Origin: Clostridium celatum DSM 1785
GTDB taxonomy: Bacteria; Bacillota; Clostridia; Clostridiales; Clostridiaceae
Assembly: GCF_000320405.1 (NCBI RefSeq)
Contig: NZ_KB291603.1
Location: forward strand, 22,870-66,720
Direction: 5' to 3'
DNA: 43,851 nucleotides
The position numbers and the translations under genes were made by a program. Shown here piece by piece: positions 7,316 through 16,869 of the stretch; position 1 is the stretch's first letter, and the number at the start of each line of letters is the position of its first letter. The notes below the pieces were generated by a model, which searched no databases, was not told where the DNA came from, and saw nothing but the letters and a program-made list of their open reading frames with translations.

Positions 7316-8953
7316 TTAAGATGTTATAGCATTAGTTATTGGTGGCACAACTTGTTTCTTTCTTGAAAGAACTCCAGGAAGGAATGCACCATTGTTTTCT
7401 AATGTAACTTTAAATGCTTTTTCAACTATTTCAGGTTTAGCACCTGTTACTAATATTTCAGAACCTTCATTTAATATGTCAGTTAATAATAACATAACCA
7501 TATCTAAGCTAGCTTCTTTAGCTTTTTGGTCCATATATTGTAACATTTCTTCTTTTAAAGGCATAAATCCTTCAATATCCATTGTGTTAACTTGAGCGAT
7601 ACCTACTTTTATATCTTCAATTGTGAATGGTTTGAAGTCAGAGTTGAAGATTTGTTCAACTGTCTTGCCTTTTAAAGATGTACCAGCTTTAAACATTTCT
7701 TTTGCAAATTCTTCTATGTTTATACCAGCAATTTCAGCAAGCTTTTTGCAGTTATATATGTCTTGTTGAGTACAAGTTGGGCTTCTGAATAATAAAGTAT
7801 CAGAAATTATTGCACCACATAAAAGACCTGCAGCTTTTCTTGATGGTCTAATTCCAGATTCAAAGAAGCACTTAGCAACTATTGTTGAAGTACTTCCAAC
7901 TGGCTCGTTTCTGAAGAAAATCGGATTGTTTGTTTGAATATCAGCAACTCTGTGGTGGTCGATGATTTCTAAAACTTCAGCATCTTCTAGTCCATCAACA
8001 GATTGACCTCTTTCATTATGGTCAACTTGAATAACTTTTTTCTTATGATCAGATATTAAATGATATCTAGATACTGTTCCTACAACTTTACCATTTAGGT
8101 CTATTACAGGATAGCTTCTAAATCTAGTTTCAGTCATAATTCCTTTAATATCATCAACTAAATCATCAGTTGAGAAAGTAACTAGATTTTCTTTTATCAT
8201 TACATATCCAACAGGGATACTTTGAACAATAAGTCTTGAAGCTGTAAATGAATCATGTTGAGTTACAATAATAGTTACTCCATGTTCTTTAGCTAAGTTT
8301 ACTATTCTTTCGGATGGAGCATATCCACCAGTTACTATCATTAATGAAACGTTAAGTTTGATTAATGCTTCTTGAGCTTCTTCTCTATCCCCAATTATAG
8401 CAATGTCTCCTTCTTCTATATGACCAGACATTGTATCAGGTTGCATAGCAGTAACAACTATTTTACCAGGGAAGTGAGTTACTTCTTCATTTATATAAGA
8501 AGCTTTAGCTGATAAAGTATCAATGATATTATCTAAAGTTGTATTACTTTTTGCTAAAATTCTGTTGTCCCAAATATCCATATAGCAAGAAGTAAGGTTA
8601 GATACTGCAAGAACACCAAGTAAGTGTTGATTTTCATCAGCAACAGGTAAAGTTTTGATATTCTTATCTCTCATTATATTCCAAGCTGTCTTTAAAGATA
8701 TTTCTGGAGTTATAGGATTTATAACATCAAATTCTAAATCTTCAACTTTAAGTTTAACTGTGCTTAAGAATTTTGGTGCTTCAGCGCCAAAATAATCTAA
8801 TATATATTGAGTTTCTTGATTTACATTACCAAGTCTAACAGGGATAGCGTTCATATCACCTATTTTATTTTTTAACTCAGCATATGCGTAAGCCGCACAA
8901 ATTGAATCAGAGTCTGGGTTTTTATGCCCAGTTACATAAATTATATCTTTCAT
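7316..8953 (-). CDS. ppaC: Manganese-dependent family II inorganic pyrophosphatase with CBS and DRTGG domains
   Basis: A 545-residue cytoplasmic enzyme hydrolysing PPi to two phosphates. The ATG at 8953 follows GGAGG at good spacing. The DHH domain opens with TGHKNPDSDS (metal ligands H10, D14, D16). It is interrupted by a regulatory insert of two CBS motifs around a DRTGG domain (roughly residues 70-310), then resumes with IIDHHRVAD near 330, GSTSTIVA and CGAIISDT. A DHHA2 domain follows, ending in the substrate-binding SRKKQVVPP. The plain family II enzyme is about 310 residues; the extra length is this insert. In related clostridial enzymes the insert makes activity respond to AMP, ADP and diadenosine polyphosphates. 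Monocistronic, convergent with the upstream cluster. Confidence 0.96.
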   Translation of the reverse strand: MKDIIYVTGHKNPDSDSICAAYAYAELKNKIGDMNAIPVRLGNVNQETQYILDYFGAEAPKFLSTVKLKVEDLEFDVINPITPEISLKTAWNIMRDKNIKTLPVADENQHLLGVLAVSNLTSCYMDIWDNRILAKSNTTLDNIIDTLSAKASYINEEVTHFPGKIVVTAMQPDTMSGHIEEGDIAIIGDREEAQEALIKLNVSLMIVTGGYAPSERIVNLAKEHGVTIIVTQHDSFTASRLIVQSIPVGYVMIKENLVTFSTDDLVDDIKGIMTETRFRSYPVIDLNGKVVGTVSRYHLISDHKKKVIQVDHNERGQSVDGLEDAEVLEIIDHHRVADIQTNNPIFFRNEPVGSTSTIVAKCFFESGIRPSRKAAGLLCGAIISDTLLFRSPTCTQQDIYNCKKLAEIAGINIEEFAKEMFKAGTSLKGKTVEQIFNSDFKPFTIEDIKVGIAQVNTMDIEGFMPLKEEMLQYMDQKAKEASLDMVMLLLTDILNEGSEILVTGAKPEIVEKAFKVTLENNGAFLPGVLSRKKQVVPPITNAITS

Positions 8954-9013
8954 GCAATTAAGCCTCCTAAAGTAAGTTATTTAATGAAACTAATGCAAAT
9001 TTCACATAGTATT

Positions 9014-9042
9014 ATTCTATATTTGTAAAGCTAATTTGTAAA
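9014..9042 (-). promoter_or_regulatory. Likely promoter of the pyrophosphatase gene
   Basis: On the minus strand, TTTACA (9037-9042) and TAGAAT (9014-9019) have a 17-nt spacer, about 60 nt before the start codon. Confidence 0.5.
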
Positions 9043-9145
9043 TAAAAATTATTATTGATGGTTACAGAATTTTTCATTAATCAATCATAGTATTACATAA
9101 ACATTAATATATATATACAAGAGTTCTTAAGAAGGAGGAAAAAGG

Positions 9146-11695
9146 GTGATACAGGAAAAAGGATTTAATAGGGGATTAAGCACTAGGGAAGCTGAAAAAA
9201 GAATAGCTGACCATGGCTTAAATGAGCTTAAACATAATAAAAAGAAATCACCAATTTTAATTTTTTTATCTCAATTTAATGACTTTTTAGTTTGGGTACT
9301 TATTGGAGCAACTATTGTATCAGGTATTATTGGAGATAAAGCAGATGCTGTAACAATACTTATTATTGTAGTTGTAAACGCAATACTAGGATTCGTACAA
9401 GAGTTTAGAACAGAAAAATCATTAGAAGCTCTTCAGGAGCTAGCAGCGCCAACTTGTAAGGTAATAAGAGATGGAAATGTAAAAGTTGTAAATTCTAAGT
9501 ATTTAACAATTGGTGATTTAGTAGTACTGGAATCAGGAGATAGGATTCCAGCAGATGGAACATTTATTGATACGGCTAATATAGTAGTAGATGAATCACT
9601 GTTAACAGGAGAATCAGTAGGAATATCGAAAGATACAAGCAAGGGAAAAAATAGTGGGTTTATGGGAACTATAGTTTTAAAGGGAAGAGGTTTGTTATTA
9701 GTTGATGCTATAGGTATGGATACTGAAATGGGTAAAATAGCAAATCTTTTAGATAACATAGAGGAAGAAAAGTCACCACTTAGAGAAAGATTAGATTCTT
9801 TAGGAAAAATATTGGTAGTTGTTTGTATAGTTGTTTGTGTAATAGTAACAGTATTGGGAATAATAAGAGGAAATGATATTACAGAGATGTTTTTACTTGG
9901 AGTATCATTAGCTGTTGCAGCTATACCAGAAGGATTAGCAGCTATAGTAACTGTTGCATTAGCACTAGGTGTAGGTAGAATGCTTAAGAGAAATGCTCTT
10001 ATTAGAAAGTTGCCTGCAGTTGAAACATTAGGGTGTACATCGGTGATTTGCTCTGATAAAACAGGAACATTAACTCAAAATAAGATGACAGTAAAAGAAG
10101 TTTTACTAAATGGTAAAATATATGAATTAGATAAAGAATCACTTAATAATTGTGAAAAACTTAAAGAGGCATTTATATATTGTAATGATACAAATTACAA
10201 TTATGAAGTTAAAAATATAGAAAAAGCTCTTATGGGTGATCCAACAGAAACAGCTTTAGTAAAAGCTTTTTTTAAGGATGTTAATAGTATTCAAAATTTT
10301 GTAGATAAAGCCAATAGAGTGTATGAAATACCATTTGATTCTACTAGAAAAATGATGACTGTAATAATGAATGAAAGTGGTAAGGAAACCCTTTATATGA
10401 AGGGTGCACCAGAAAGAGTTTTAGAAAAATGTAGTGCTGTTTTAGAAAACGGAAAGATAAAAATACTTACACCTCAAAAGAAAAAGCAATTATATAATTA
10501 TATAGAAAGTATGTCCAATAGGGCATTAAGATGTATTGCAGCAGCATATAAGGAAGAAAAGCTTGTAAAAAATGAAAGTGTTGAAAATAACTTAATATTT
10601 TTAGGGGTAGCAGGTAGTATTGACCCAGCAAGACCAGAAGTTAAAGATGCGGTAATGAAATGTAAATTAGCTGGTATTAAACCAGTAATGATTACAGGAG
10701 ACCATAAGAATACAGCTCTTGCAATAGCTAAAGGATTAAATATATGTACAACAGATGATCAAGCTATAACTGGAGAAGAGTTAGAAAAAATGTCTGATGA
10801 AGAATTAAGTAAAAGAGTTGATAAGATAAGGGTATTTGCTAGAGTATCTCCTAATCATAAGTTAAGAATAGTTAAGGCATTTAAGAAAAAAAATAATATA
10901 GTTGCTATGACAGGTGATGGAGTTAATGATGCACCAGCTATTAAAGAAGCAGATATTGGCGTTGCAATGGGTATATCAGGAACAGATGTTACTAAAGAAG
11001 CAGCAGCTATGGTTTTAATGGATGATAATTTTGCAACTATTGTATCTGCTGTTGAAGAAGGAAGAGTTATATATGATAATATAAGAAAATTTATTAGATA
11101 TTTATTATCTTGTAACTTAGGTGAAGTATTAACTATGTTTTTAGCATCATTATTTTATATGCCAAATCCACTTACTCCAATTCAGATTTTATTTGTTAAT
11201 TTAGCAACAGATGGACTACCAGCTATAGCTTTAGGTGTTGATCCACCAGATAAAGATATAATGAGGCAACAACCAAGGCAAAAAAATGAAGGAATTTTTG
11301 CAAGAGGACTTTGGGAAAAAATAATAGTAAGAGGATGTTTAATAGGTGTATGTACATTACTTTCATTTATGGTAGGTAGATATTACGGAATGAATTTAGC
11401 AACTTGTAGAACTATAGCATTATGTACATTAGTTATGTCACAATTACTTCATGTATTTGAATGTAGGTCTGAAAGACATTCAATATTTGAGATAAATATA
11501 TTTACTAATATATATTTATTAGGTGCTGTATTAGTATCAATCACAATGATTTGTTGTATATTATATGTACCTTTTTTAAGGGGAATATTTAATACTGTTG
11601 CATTAAATCTAGGACAATGGCTATTAGTAATATTCTTCTCAGGAATAATATTCTTAATAAATAGTGTGTATTTACTTATAAAATCAAAGAAATAA
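9146..11695 (+). CDS. Calcium-type P2-ATPase
   Basis: An 849-residue membrane cation pump that would use ATP to export Ca2+ or a similar cation. The GTG at 9146 has GGAGG 7-8 nt upstream. The N-terminal cytosolic stretch GLSTREAEKRIADHGLNEL is the cation-ATPase N domain. Further markers are LLTGES (actuator domain), PEGLAAIV in TM4, the phosphorylation site D304 in DKTGTLTQNKM, KGAPERVLEKC (nucleotide domain), TGDGVNDAPA (hinge) and NLATDGLPAIALG in TM6. Ten membrane helices fit the hydrophobic pattern. The PEGL and N-x-x-T-D motifs match SERCA/PMCA-like Ca pumps better than heavy-metal or K pumps. Monocistronic. Confidence 0.93.
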   Translation: MIQEKGFNRGLSTREAEKRIADHGLNELKHNKKKSPILIFLSQFNDFLVWVLIGATIVSGIIGDKADAVTILIIVVVNAILGFVQEFRTEKSLEALQELAAPTCKVIRDGNVKVVNSKYLTIGDLVVLESGDRIPADGTFIDTANIVVDESLLTGESVGISKDTSKGKNSGFMGTIVLKGRGLLLVDAIGMDTEMGKIANLLDNIEEEKSPLRERLDSLGKILVVVCIVVCVIVTVLGIIRGNDITEMFLLGVSLAVAAIPEGLAAIVTVALALGVGRMLKRNALIRKLPAVETLGCTSVICSDKTGTLTQNKMTVKEVLLNGKIYELDKESLNNCEKLKEAFIYCNDTNYNYEVKNIEKALMGDPTETALVKAFFKDVNSIQNFVDKANRVYEIPFDSTRKMMTVIMNESGKETLYMKGAPERVLEKCSAVLENGKIKILTPQKKKQLYNYIESMSNRALRCIAAAYKEEKLVKNESVENNLIFLGVAGSIDPARPEVKDAVMKCKLAGIKPVMITGDHKNTALAIAKGLNICTTDDQAITGEELEKMSDEELSKRVDKIRVFARVSPNHKLRIVKAFKKKNNIVAMTGDGVNDAPAIKEADIGVAMGISGTDVTKEAAAMVLMDDNFATIVSAVEEGRVIYDNIRKFIRYLLSCNLGEVLTMFLASLFYMPNPLTPIQILFVNLATDGLPAIALGVDPPDKDIMRQQPRQKNEGIFARGLWEKIIVRGCLIGVCTLLSFMVGRYYGMNLATCRTIALCTLVMSQLLHVFECRSERHSIFEINIFTNIYLLGAVLVSITMICCILYVPFLRGIFNTVALNLGQWLLVIFFSGIIFLINSVYLLIKSKK

Positions 11696-11792
11696 GAAAA
11701 AAATTTAACTTTTAAAACATCAATTAGATAAAGCATACACTATTAAAATCAAGAAGATGACTAAAAGGATAAGCAACATGAAATAACATGTA

Positions 11793-11867
11793 AAGGCAGT
11801 TATATCATAATATAAATGTATCATTGCATTTATATTAAAGCCTTGATATAGCTGTCTTTTATTTTTT
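11793..11867 (+). terminator. Long hairpin terminator after the P-ATPase
   Basis: A 15-bp outer stem with wobble pairs (AAGGCAGTTATATCA with TGATATAGCTGTCTT) and an inner stem (TAATATAAATG with CATTTATATTA) are followed by TTTTATTTTTT. It fills the first half of the 338-nt gap before thrC. Confidence 0.85.
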
Positions 11868-11925
11868 ATAAATTAATAGGAGTAAATGAATGTAGAAAGG
11901 TGATATGTATACAAATAAAAAACAG

Positions 11926-11954
11926 TTGTGTTTTATAGGGAAACATGATAAAAT
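11926..11954 (+). promoter_or_regulatory. Candidate promoter of the thrC-thrB-pheB operon
   Basis: TTGTGT (11926-11931) and TAAAAT (11949-11954) with a 17-nt spacer lie 80 nt before thrC. No T-box sequence or Thr-rich leader peptide is present in the gap. Confidence 0.45.
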
Positions 11955-12033
11955 TTATCTATGGTAATTATTGCAAAAAAGTATATTAGTAAATAGAAGA
12001 TGAATAATATAAGTAATAAATAGGGGGTGTAAA

Positions 12034-13503
12034 ATGAAGTTTATAAGTACTAGAGGAAAATGGGACGTTATTTCATCTTCTACAGCAATTATAAAGGGGA
12101 TTGCTGATGATGGAGGATTATATGTTCCAATAAGTTTTCCAAGTTTATATGAAGTTTTAAAAGAAAAAAAGGGGCTTTCTTATGAAAAACTTGCATATGA
12201 AATAATAAGTAATTTTTTTGATGATATAGGTAAAGATAAATTAAAAGAAGCAATTAATAATGCATATAGCAATAAATTCTATGTTAAGGAAGAAAAAGGT
12301 TTTTTAGAATTATATCATGGACCTACATCAGCTTTTAAAGATGCAGCACTTTTATTTTTACCACAAATTATGAAGGCTGCAAAAGAAGATAAAAATATAA
12401 AAGAAGAGATAGTTATACTAACTGCAACTTCAGGAGATACAGGAAAAGCTGCATTACAGGGGTTTAGTAATGTGAATGGATTTAAAGTTATAGTATATTA
12501 TCCGAAAAATGGGGTTAGTGCAATTCAGCAAAAGCAAATGACAACACAAGATGGGAATAATGTAAAAGTAATAGGGATTGAAGGAAATTTTGACAATGCT
12601 CAAAGTGGTGTTAAAGAAATATTTGGGGATGTTGAGTTAAAGGAATTTTTAAAATCTAATGGATTTTTATTATCATCTGCAAACTCAATTAATATTGGAA
12701 GATTAATACCACAAATAGTTTATTATTTTTATGGATACTTTGAGTTGGTAAATAAGCAAAAAATAAAAGAGGGCGATAAGATAAATATAGTAGTTCCAAC
12801 GGGGAATTTTGGAAATATATTAGCAGCGTACTATAGCAAAAAAATGGGGCTACCTATAGAAAAGCTAATATGTTCATCAAATGAAAACAATGTATTAACT
12901 GATTTTATGCAAACGGGAATTTATGATAAGCGTAGAGAGTTGATATTAACAGAATCACCATCAATGGATATTTTAGTTTCTTCTAATTTAGAAAGATTAA
13001 TATTTGAAATTACTAATAGAAATAGTGAAGAAACAGCAAAGCTTATGGAGAAGTTAAATAAAAATGGGGCTTATAAAATTTCAGAATTAAGCAAAAAGTT
13101 GTTAAATGACTTTTATGGAAACTATGCAAATACAGAAGAGGTTTATAATGCTATAAATAAGGTATATAATGAGAAAAAATATTTAATAGATACACACACT
13201 GCAGTAGGATATGTTGTTCTTGAAAAATATAGAAAAGAAACCTCAGATTATACAGAAGCATTAGTTGTATCTACAGCAAGTCCGTATAAGTTTCCAAGAA
13301 GTATCTGTAGAGCATTAGAATTAGATATTGAAGGAAAAAATGATTTTGAATTATTAAATTTATTAGAAGAGTATACTAAGATTAAAATTCCTAAAAATCT
13401 TAAAGAGTTAGATAAAAAGAAAGTTCTGCATAAAGATGTATATGAAAAGAAAGAAATGAAACAAGCACTATTAAAATTTTTAAAGGTGAATTATAATGAT
13501 TAG
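12034..13503 (+). CDS. thrC: Threonine synthase
   Basis: A 489-residue PLP enzyme converting O-phosphohomoserine to threonine and phosphate. The ATG at 12034 follows GGGGGTG. The N-terminal DDGGLYVP is typical. The PLP lysine K102 lies in HGPTSAFKDAA, TATSGDTGKAAL is the phosphate-binding loop, and PTGNFGNILAAYY is the second cofactor contact. The length is that of the longer E. coli/yeast-like class rather than the roughly 350-residue Bacillus type. The stop overlaps the next start by 8 nt, so translation is coupled to homoserine kinase, the previous step in the pathway. Homoserine dehydrogenase is not in the window. Confidence 0.96.
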   Translation: MKFISTRGKWDVISSSTAIIKGIADDGGLYVPISFPSLYEVLKEKKGLSYEKLAYEIISNFFDDIGKDKLKEAINNAYSNKFYVKEEKGFLELYHGPTSAFKDAALLFLPQIMKAAKEDKNIKEEIVILTATSGDTGKAALQGFSNVNGFKVIVYYPKNGVSAIQQKQMTTQDGNNVKVIGIEGNFDNAQSGVKEIFGDVELKEFLKSNGFLLSSANSINIGRLIPQIVYYFYGYFELVNKQKIKEGDKINIVVPTGNFGNILAAYYSKKMGLPIEKLICSSNENNVLTDFMQTGIYDKRRELILTESPSMDILVSSNLERLIFEITNRNSEETAKLMEKLNKNGAYKISELSKKLLNDFYGNYANTEEVYNAINKVYNEKKYLIDTHTAVGYVVLEKYRKETSDYTEALVVSTASPYKFPRSICRALELDIEGKNDFELLNLLEEYTKIKIPKNLKELDKKKVLHKDVYEKKEMKQALLKFLKVNYND

Positions 13504-14389
13504 AGTAAGAGTACCAGCAACATCAGCTAACTTGGGGCCAGGTTTTGATTCTTTGGGAATTGCTTTAAGTATTTATAATGAGTATGGATTTTCTTTGCAA
13601 GATGAAGGTATATCTTTTGAAGGATTTGAACAAGAATTTAAAAATGAAGATAATATAATTTTCATGGCAATGAAAAAGGTATTTAATAAATATAATTTTA
13701 AATTTAAAGGGCTTAAAATTAAAATTATAAAACAAGATATTCCGATTTCAAGAGGCTTAGGATCAAGCTCAAGTTGCATAGTAGCAGGGCTTATAGGGGC
13801 ATTTGCCTTGATGAATAAAGAACTTGAAAAAGAAGAAGTTTTTAAATTAGCGATTGATATAGAAGGGCATCCGGATAATGTATGTCCAGCTATATTTGGT
13901 GGCTTAGTTTCAACAGTTATGGCAAATGGAGAAACTTTATATAATAAAATAGAAATTAAAAATGGTGTTAAATTTATAGCATTAATTCCAAACTTTAAAC
14001 TTTCTACTGAAAAAGCAAGAGCAATTTTGCCAAGAGAAGTTTCGTTTAAGGATTCAGTTTATAATATAGGAAGAGCAGCACTTCTAATCTCATGCTTTAT
14101 GAATGGTAATTATAAGTTATTAAGAGAAGCAACTAAGGATAGACTACATCAACAATATAGAAGCAAGCTTATTGAAGGTTTTGATGAAGTTTATGAAAAA
14201 GTATTAAATATAGGGGCATATGGATGCTTTTTAAGTGGTGCTGGACCGACTATTATGGCAATTATAGATGAAAATGATTTGGATTTTGTAGATGATATTA
14301 AAAAGTTTATTAAAGAAGAAAAATTAAATTGGAATATTAAAGAATTAGCAATAGATAAAGTTGGGGCAAAAATTTTGAAAGGTGATTAA
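13496..14389 (+). CDS. thrB: Homoserine kinase
   Basis: A 297-residue GHMP-family kinase phosphorylating homoserine with ATP, giving the substrate of ThrC. The start at 13496 lies inside thrC with AAAGGTG upstream. Motif 1 is VPATSANLGPGFDSLG, the ATP loop is PISRGLGSSSS (around residues 82-92), and motif 3 is FLSGAGPT near the C-terminus. Length is normal for the family. It forms one operon with thrC and the ACT-domain gene that starts 2 nt after its stop. Confidence 0.96.
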   Translation: MIRVRVPATSANLGPGFDSLGIALSIYNEYGFSLQDEGISFEGFEQEFKNEDNIIFMAMKKVFNKYNFKFKGLKIKIIKQDIPISRGLGSSSSCIVAGLIGAFALMNKELEKEEVFKLAIDIEGHPDNVCPAIFGGLVSTVMANGETLYNKIEIKNGVKFIALIPNFKLSTEKARAILPREVSFKDSVYNIGRAALLISCFMNGNYKLLREATKDRLHQQYRSKLIEGFDEVYEKVLNIGAYGCFLSGAGPTIMAIIDENDLDFVDDIKKFIKEEKLNWNIKELAIDKVGAKILKGD

Positions 14390-14390
14390 A

Positions 14391-14828
14391 ATGAATGGTG
14401 ATTATTTAGTTATTGATAAAAAAGTTTTGCCTGAGGTTTTTGAAAAGGTAATGAAAACTAAAAAAATATTGCAAGAAGGAAAGGTTAAAGAAATTACAGA
14501 AGCTACTAAGCTTGTAGGAATAAGTAGAAGTGTTTACTATAAATATAAAGATTATGTATTTGAATTTTCACAAATGTCTAATGGTAGAAAAGCTACTTTT
14601 AATATGATAATTAGACATGAGAAGGGAGTGCTTTCAAATATATTAAATTTTATTTCAGAGCAAGGTGGAAATATTTTAACCATAGATCAAGGTATTCCAA
14701 TAAATAATTTAGCAAATTTAAGTTTAACAATAGATATTTCTACAATAAAGCTTGAATTAAGTAAAGTACTTGAAGACTTAAGTAAATTAGAGTTTGTTGA
14801 TAAAGTAGAATTTATAGCAATGGAATAA
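14391..14828 (+). CDS. pheB: ACT-domain protein, UPF0735 (PheB-like)
   Basis: A 145-residue cytosolic protein. The ATG at 14391 has AAAGGTG 6 nt upstream and is preferred over the GTG at 14382. The N-terminal half is a small helical, helix-turn-helix-like region (ITEATKLVGISRSVYYKYKD). The C-terminal half is an ACT domain (ATFNMIIRHEKGVLSNIL, then GGNILTIDQGIPINN). ACT domains bind amino acids and regulate metabolic enzymes or transcription. UPF0735 members are often next to aspartate-family genes, as here with thrC-thrB, so sensing of threonine or a related amino acid is plausible but unproven. A terminator closes the operon. Confidence 0.9.
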   Translation: MNGDYLVIDKKVLPEVFEKVMKTKKILQEGKVKEITEATKLVGISRSVYYKYKDYVFEFSQMSNGRKATFNMIIRHEKGVLSNILNFISEQGGNILTIDQGIPINNLANLSLTIDISTIKLELSKVLEDLSKLEFVDKVEFIAME

Positions 14829-14872
14829 AAGTAACATTTAGTTTTAGAAGCTAAAAATTAATGAAAAGCAAC

Positions 14873-14913
14873 AATAACCGATGTTTCAATTAAGAAGCAT
14901 TGGTTATTTTTCT
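14873..14913 (+). terminator. Terminator of the threonine operon
   Basis: AATAACCGATG pairs with CATTGGTTATT (one G-T wobble) around a loop of about 14 nt, followed by TTTTTCT. Confidence 0.8.
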
Positions 14914-15025
14914 ATAAAAAAATTTTAAGCAAATATCATATGTGAATTAAATTAAGATGAAAGAACTTTAAAACAATAGAAGATGACTATAAGGTATCAA
15001 CAATTAATATTAGGAATATATTATA

Positions 15026-15547
15026 ATGAAAACTAATTTAGGGCTATATGATATGAAGAAAAATAATAAAAATAGTACTGCCAAAAGAAGTAAGAATAAA
15101 GAAACTATAAATAATACAGAAAATAATACTACTACTGAGGAACAAAGCACTTTGACTGAGGAGGAAAAGGAAGCATTACTAAAACAACAGTCAATATTAA
15201 ATTTATCTTTAATAGGAATATTTATAACTATTTATGGGATTTTATTAAGTGCTGAATATATTAATTGGCAAAGAATGCAGGTTTCAGATCAAATAAATGG
15301 TACAAATTACTCGGAAAATTTAGCAGATTTAAGTGAAAGCCCTAAAATAACTAATGAGTTATATTTATTATCAACATCAATTTTTACTTTTATTATATGG
15401 GATAGTTATATGACATCAGCTGCACAAACTGGTGAAGCAAGAAATGAGAAAACAATAAAAAGCAATTATAGAAGTTTAATTGCAATATTACTTATACTTT
15501 TAGCAACTACAATTAATCATGATACACTAAATGATTTAGTATTTTAA
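15026..15547 (+). CDS. Unknown membrane protein with Lys/Thr/Asn-rich N-terminus
   Basis: A 173-residue protein that I do not recognise. Residues 1-55 are charged and low-complexity (K, N, T, E). Hydrophobic segments lie at about 58-77, 111-128 and 150-165, so two or three membrane helices are likely with the N-terminal tail in the cytoplasm. It may start at 15026 (TAGGA 11 nt upstream) or at the ATG at 15053; neither has a strong ribosome site. It stands alone between the threonine operon and nifZ. Nothing in the sequence indicates a role. Confidence 0.7.
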   Translation: MKTNLGLYDMKKNNKNSTAKRSKNKETINNTENNTTTEEQSTLTEEEKEALLKQQSILNLSLIGIFITIYGILLSAEYINWQRMQVSDQINGTNYSENLADLSESPKITNELYLLSTSIFTFIIWDSYMTSAAQTGEARNEKTIKSNYRSLIAILLILLATTINHDTLNDLVF

Positions 15548-15650
15548 AGTTCTTTAATTTAAATAGAATAAAGCGTATTAAAAGATTTTTTATTTATTAT
15601 TAGATTTCATACAAAATATATAGGAATACTAGATTTTTCTTTTATAAATT

Positions 15651-15680
15651 ATTTACTTATGTTAAAGTAAATGATAGAAT
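15651..15680 (+). promoter_or_regulatory. Promoter of nifZ-thiI with an internal palindrome
   Basis: TTTACT (15652-15657) and TAGAAT (15675-15680) are spaced by 17 nt. A perfect 8-6-8 inverted repeat, ATTTACTT/AAGTAAAT (15651-15672), covers the -35 box and most of the spacer, which is a good place for a repressor to bind. The regulator is unknown. Confidence 0.5.
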
Positions 15681-15726
15681 TTTAAAATAATGTGATGCAA
15701 ATACTAAAGGAAAGGAGTGATTGTCA

Positions 15727-16869
15727 ATGGAAATTTATTTTGATAATAGTGCAACTACTGTGCCTTACGATGAAGTAATAGAAGAAGTTAGTAAAGGTAT
15801 GAAGGAGTATTTTGGCAATCCATCATCTTTACATAAGATAGGAATGAAATGTGAAAAGAGATTAAATGAAGCAAGAGAATATTTTGCATCAACTATTAAG
15901 TGTAATAAAGATGAAATATACTTTACTTCTGGAGGAAGTGAAGGAAATAACTTAATTTTAAAAGGGCTATTAAAGCCAGGACATCATTTAATTACAACAA
16001 CTTTTGAACATCATTCTATAATTAATACTTGTAAAGAATTAGAAGATAGAGGCATTAAGGTTACATATTTAGATGTTGATAGTGAAGGTAAAATTTCATT
16101 AGAAGATTTGGAAGAAGCAATATGTAAAGATACTGTTTTAGTTTCAATAATGTATGTAAATAATGAAATGGGAGCTATACAAGATATTGAAGCTATAGGA
16201 AATCTAATAAAAGAAAAAAGTAATAGAGCTAAATTACATATAGATGCAGTTCAAGGATATGGAAAACTTCCTATTGATGTTAATAAATCAAAAATAGACT
16301 TTTTAACAGTAGCAGGGCATAAAATACATGGACCTAAAGGTGTAGGTTTTGTATACATAAAAAAGGGGATTGTATTAAATTCTCTTATTTCTGGTGGTGA
16401 ACAGGAAAAAGGATTTAGAGCAGGTACTGAAAATTTACCTGGAGTAATTGGATTTGAAAAAGCTGCTAAAATTACTTTTGAAAATATGGATTTAAATTAT
16501 AATAAAGTATTAGAAGTTAAAGCTTATTTTATAGAAAGATTAAAAGAAATAGACAATATTAGAATTAATAGTCCTTTAGATGGTTTTTCACCTTATATTT
16601 TAAATGTATCATTTTTAGGTGTTAGAGCAGAAGTATTATTACACTTATTAGAAGATCAAGGAATTTATGTTGCAACTGGTTCTGCGTGTACATCAAAATC
16701 TAGTGCAGCTCATGGAAGTTATGTAATAAAAGCTTTAGGATTAAATAATAGAGAAATTGAATCAGCGATACGATTTTCTTTCTCATATGAAAATACAAAA
16801 GATGATGTAGATTATACAATTGACGTACTAAAGAAGTCGTTAGTGTTTTTAAGGAGAGTAAAAAGATGA
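15727..16869 (+). CDS. nifZ: Cysteine desulfurase (NifZ-type partner of ThiI)
   Basis: A 380-residue PLP enzyme that takes sulfur from cysteine onto an active-site cysteine as a persulfide. The ATG at 15727 has AGGAG 9 nt upstream; an in-frame TTG at 15721 is less likely. Markers are YFDNSATT at the start, HHSIINTC, the PLP lysine K199 in VAGHKIHGPKG, RAGTENLPG, and catalytic C321 in ATGSACTSKSS. Its stop overlaps the thiI start (ATGA). This gene order is that of the dedicated desulfurase that feeds ThiI for tRNA 4-thiouridine, rather than the Fe-S cluster IscS, and no iscU is nearby. Confidence 0.94.
   Translation: MEIYFDNSATTVPYDEVIEEVSKGMKEYFGNPSSLHKIGMKCEKRLNEAREYFASTIKCNKDEIYFTSGGSEGNNLILKGLLKPGHHLITTTFEHHSIINTCKELEDRGIKVTYLDVDSEGKISLEDLEEAICKDTVLVSIMYVNNEMGAIQDIEAIGNLIKEKSNRAKLHIDAVQGYGKLPIDVNKSKIDFLTVAGHKIHGPKGVGFVYIKKGIVLNSLISGGEQEKGFRAGTENLPGVIGFEKAAKITFENMDLNYNKVLEVKAYFIERLKEIDNIRINSPLDGFSPYILNVSFLGVRAEVLLHLLEDQGIYVATGSACTSKSSAAHGSYVIKALGLNNREIESAIRFSFSYENTKDDVDYTIDVLKKSLVFLRRVKR

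Noticed and set aside
9433..9759. Minus-strand open frame inside the P-ATPase.
   Set aside because: The coding strand carries the conserved TGES region; the antisense frame has no ribosome site or recognisable product.
11905..11967. A 20-codon open frame upstream of thrC that might be a leader peptide.
   Set aside because: The ribosome site is only about 4 nt away, the peptide is not rich in Thr or Ile, no attenuator hairpin follows it, and the likely thrC promoter lies within it.
11868..12033. T-box or riboswitch control of the threonine operon.
   Set aside because: No T-box GG-TGG-ACC-like sequence or specifier-loop layout, and no terminator/antiterminator pair, was found in the leader.
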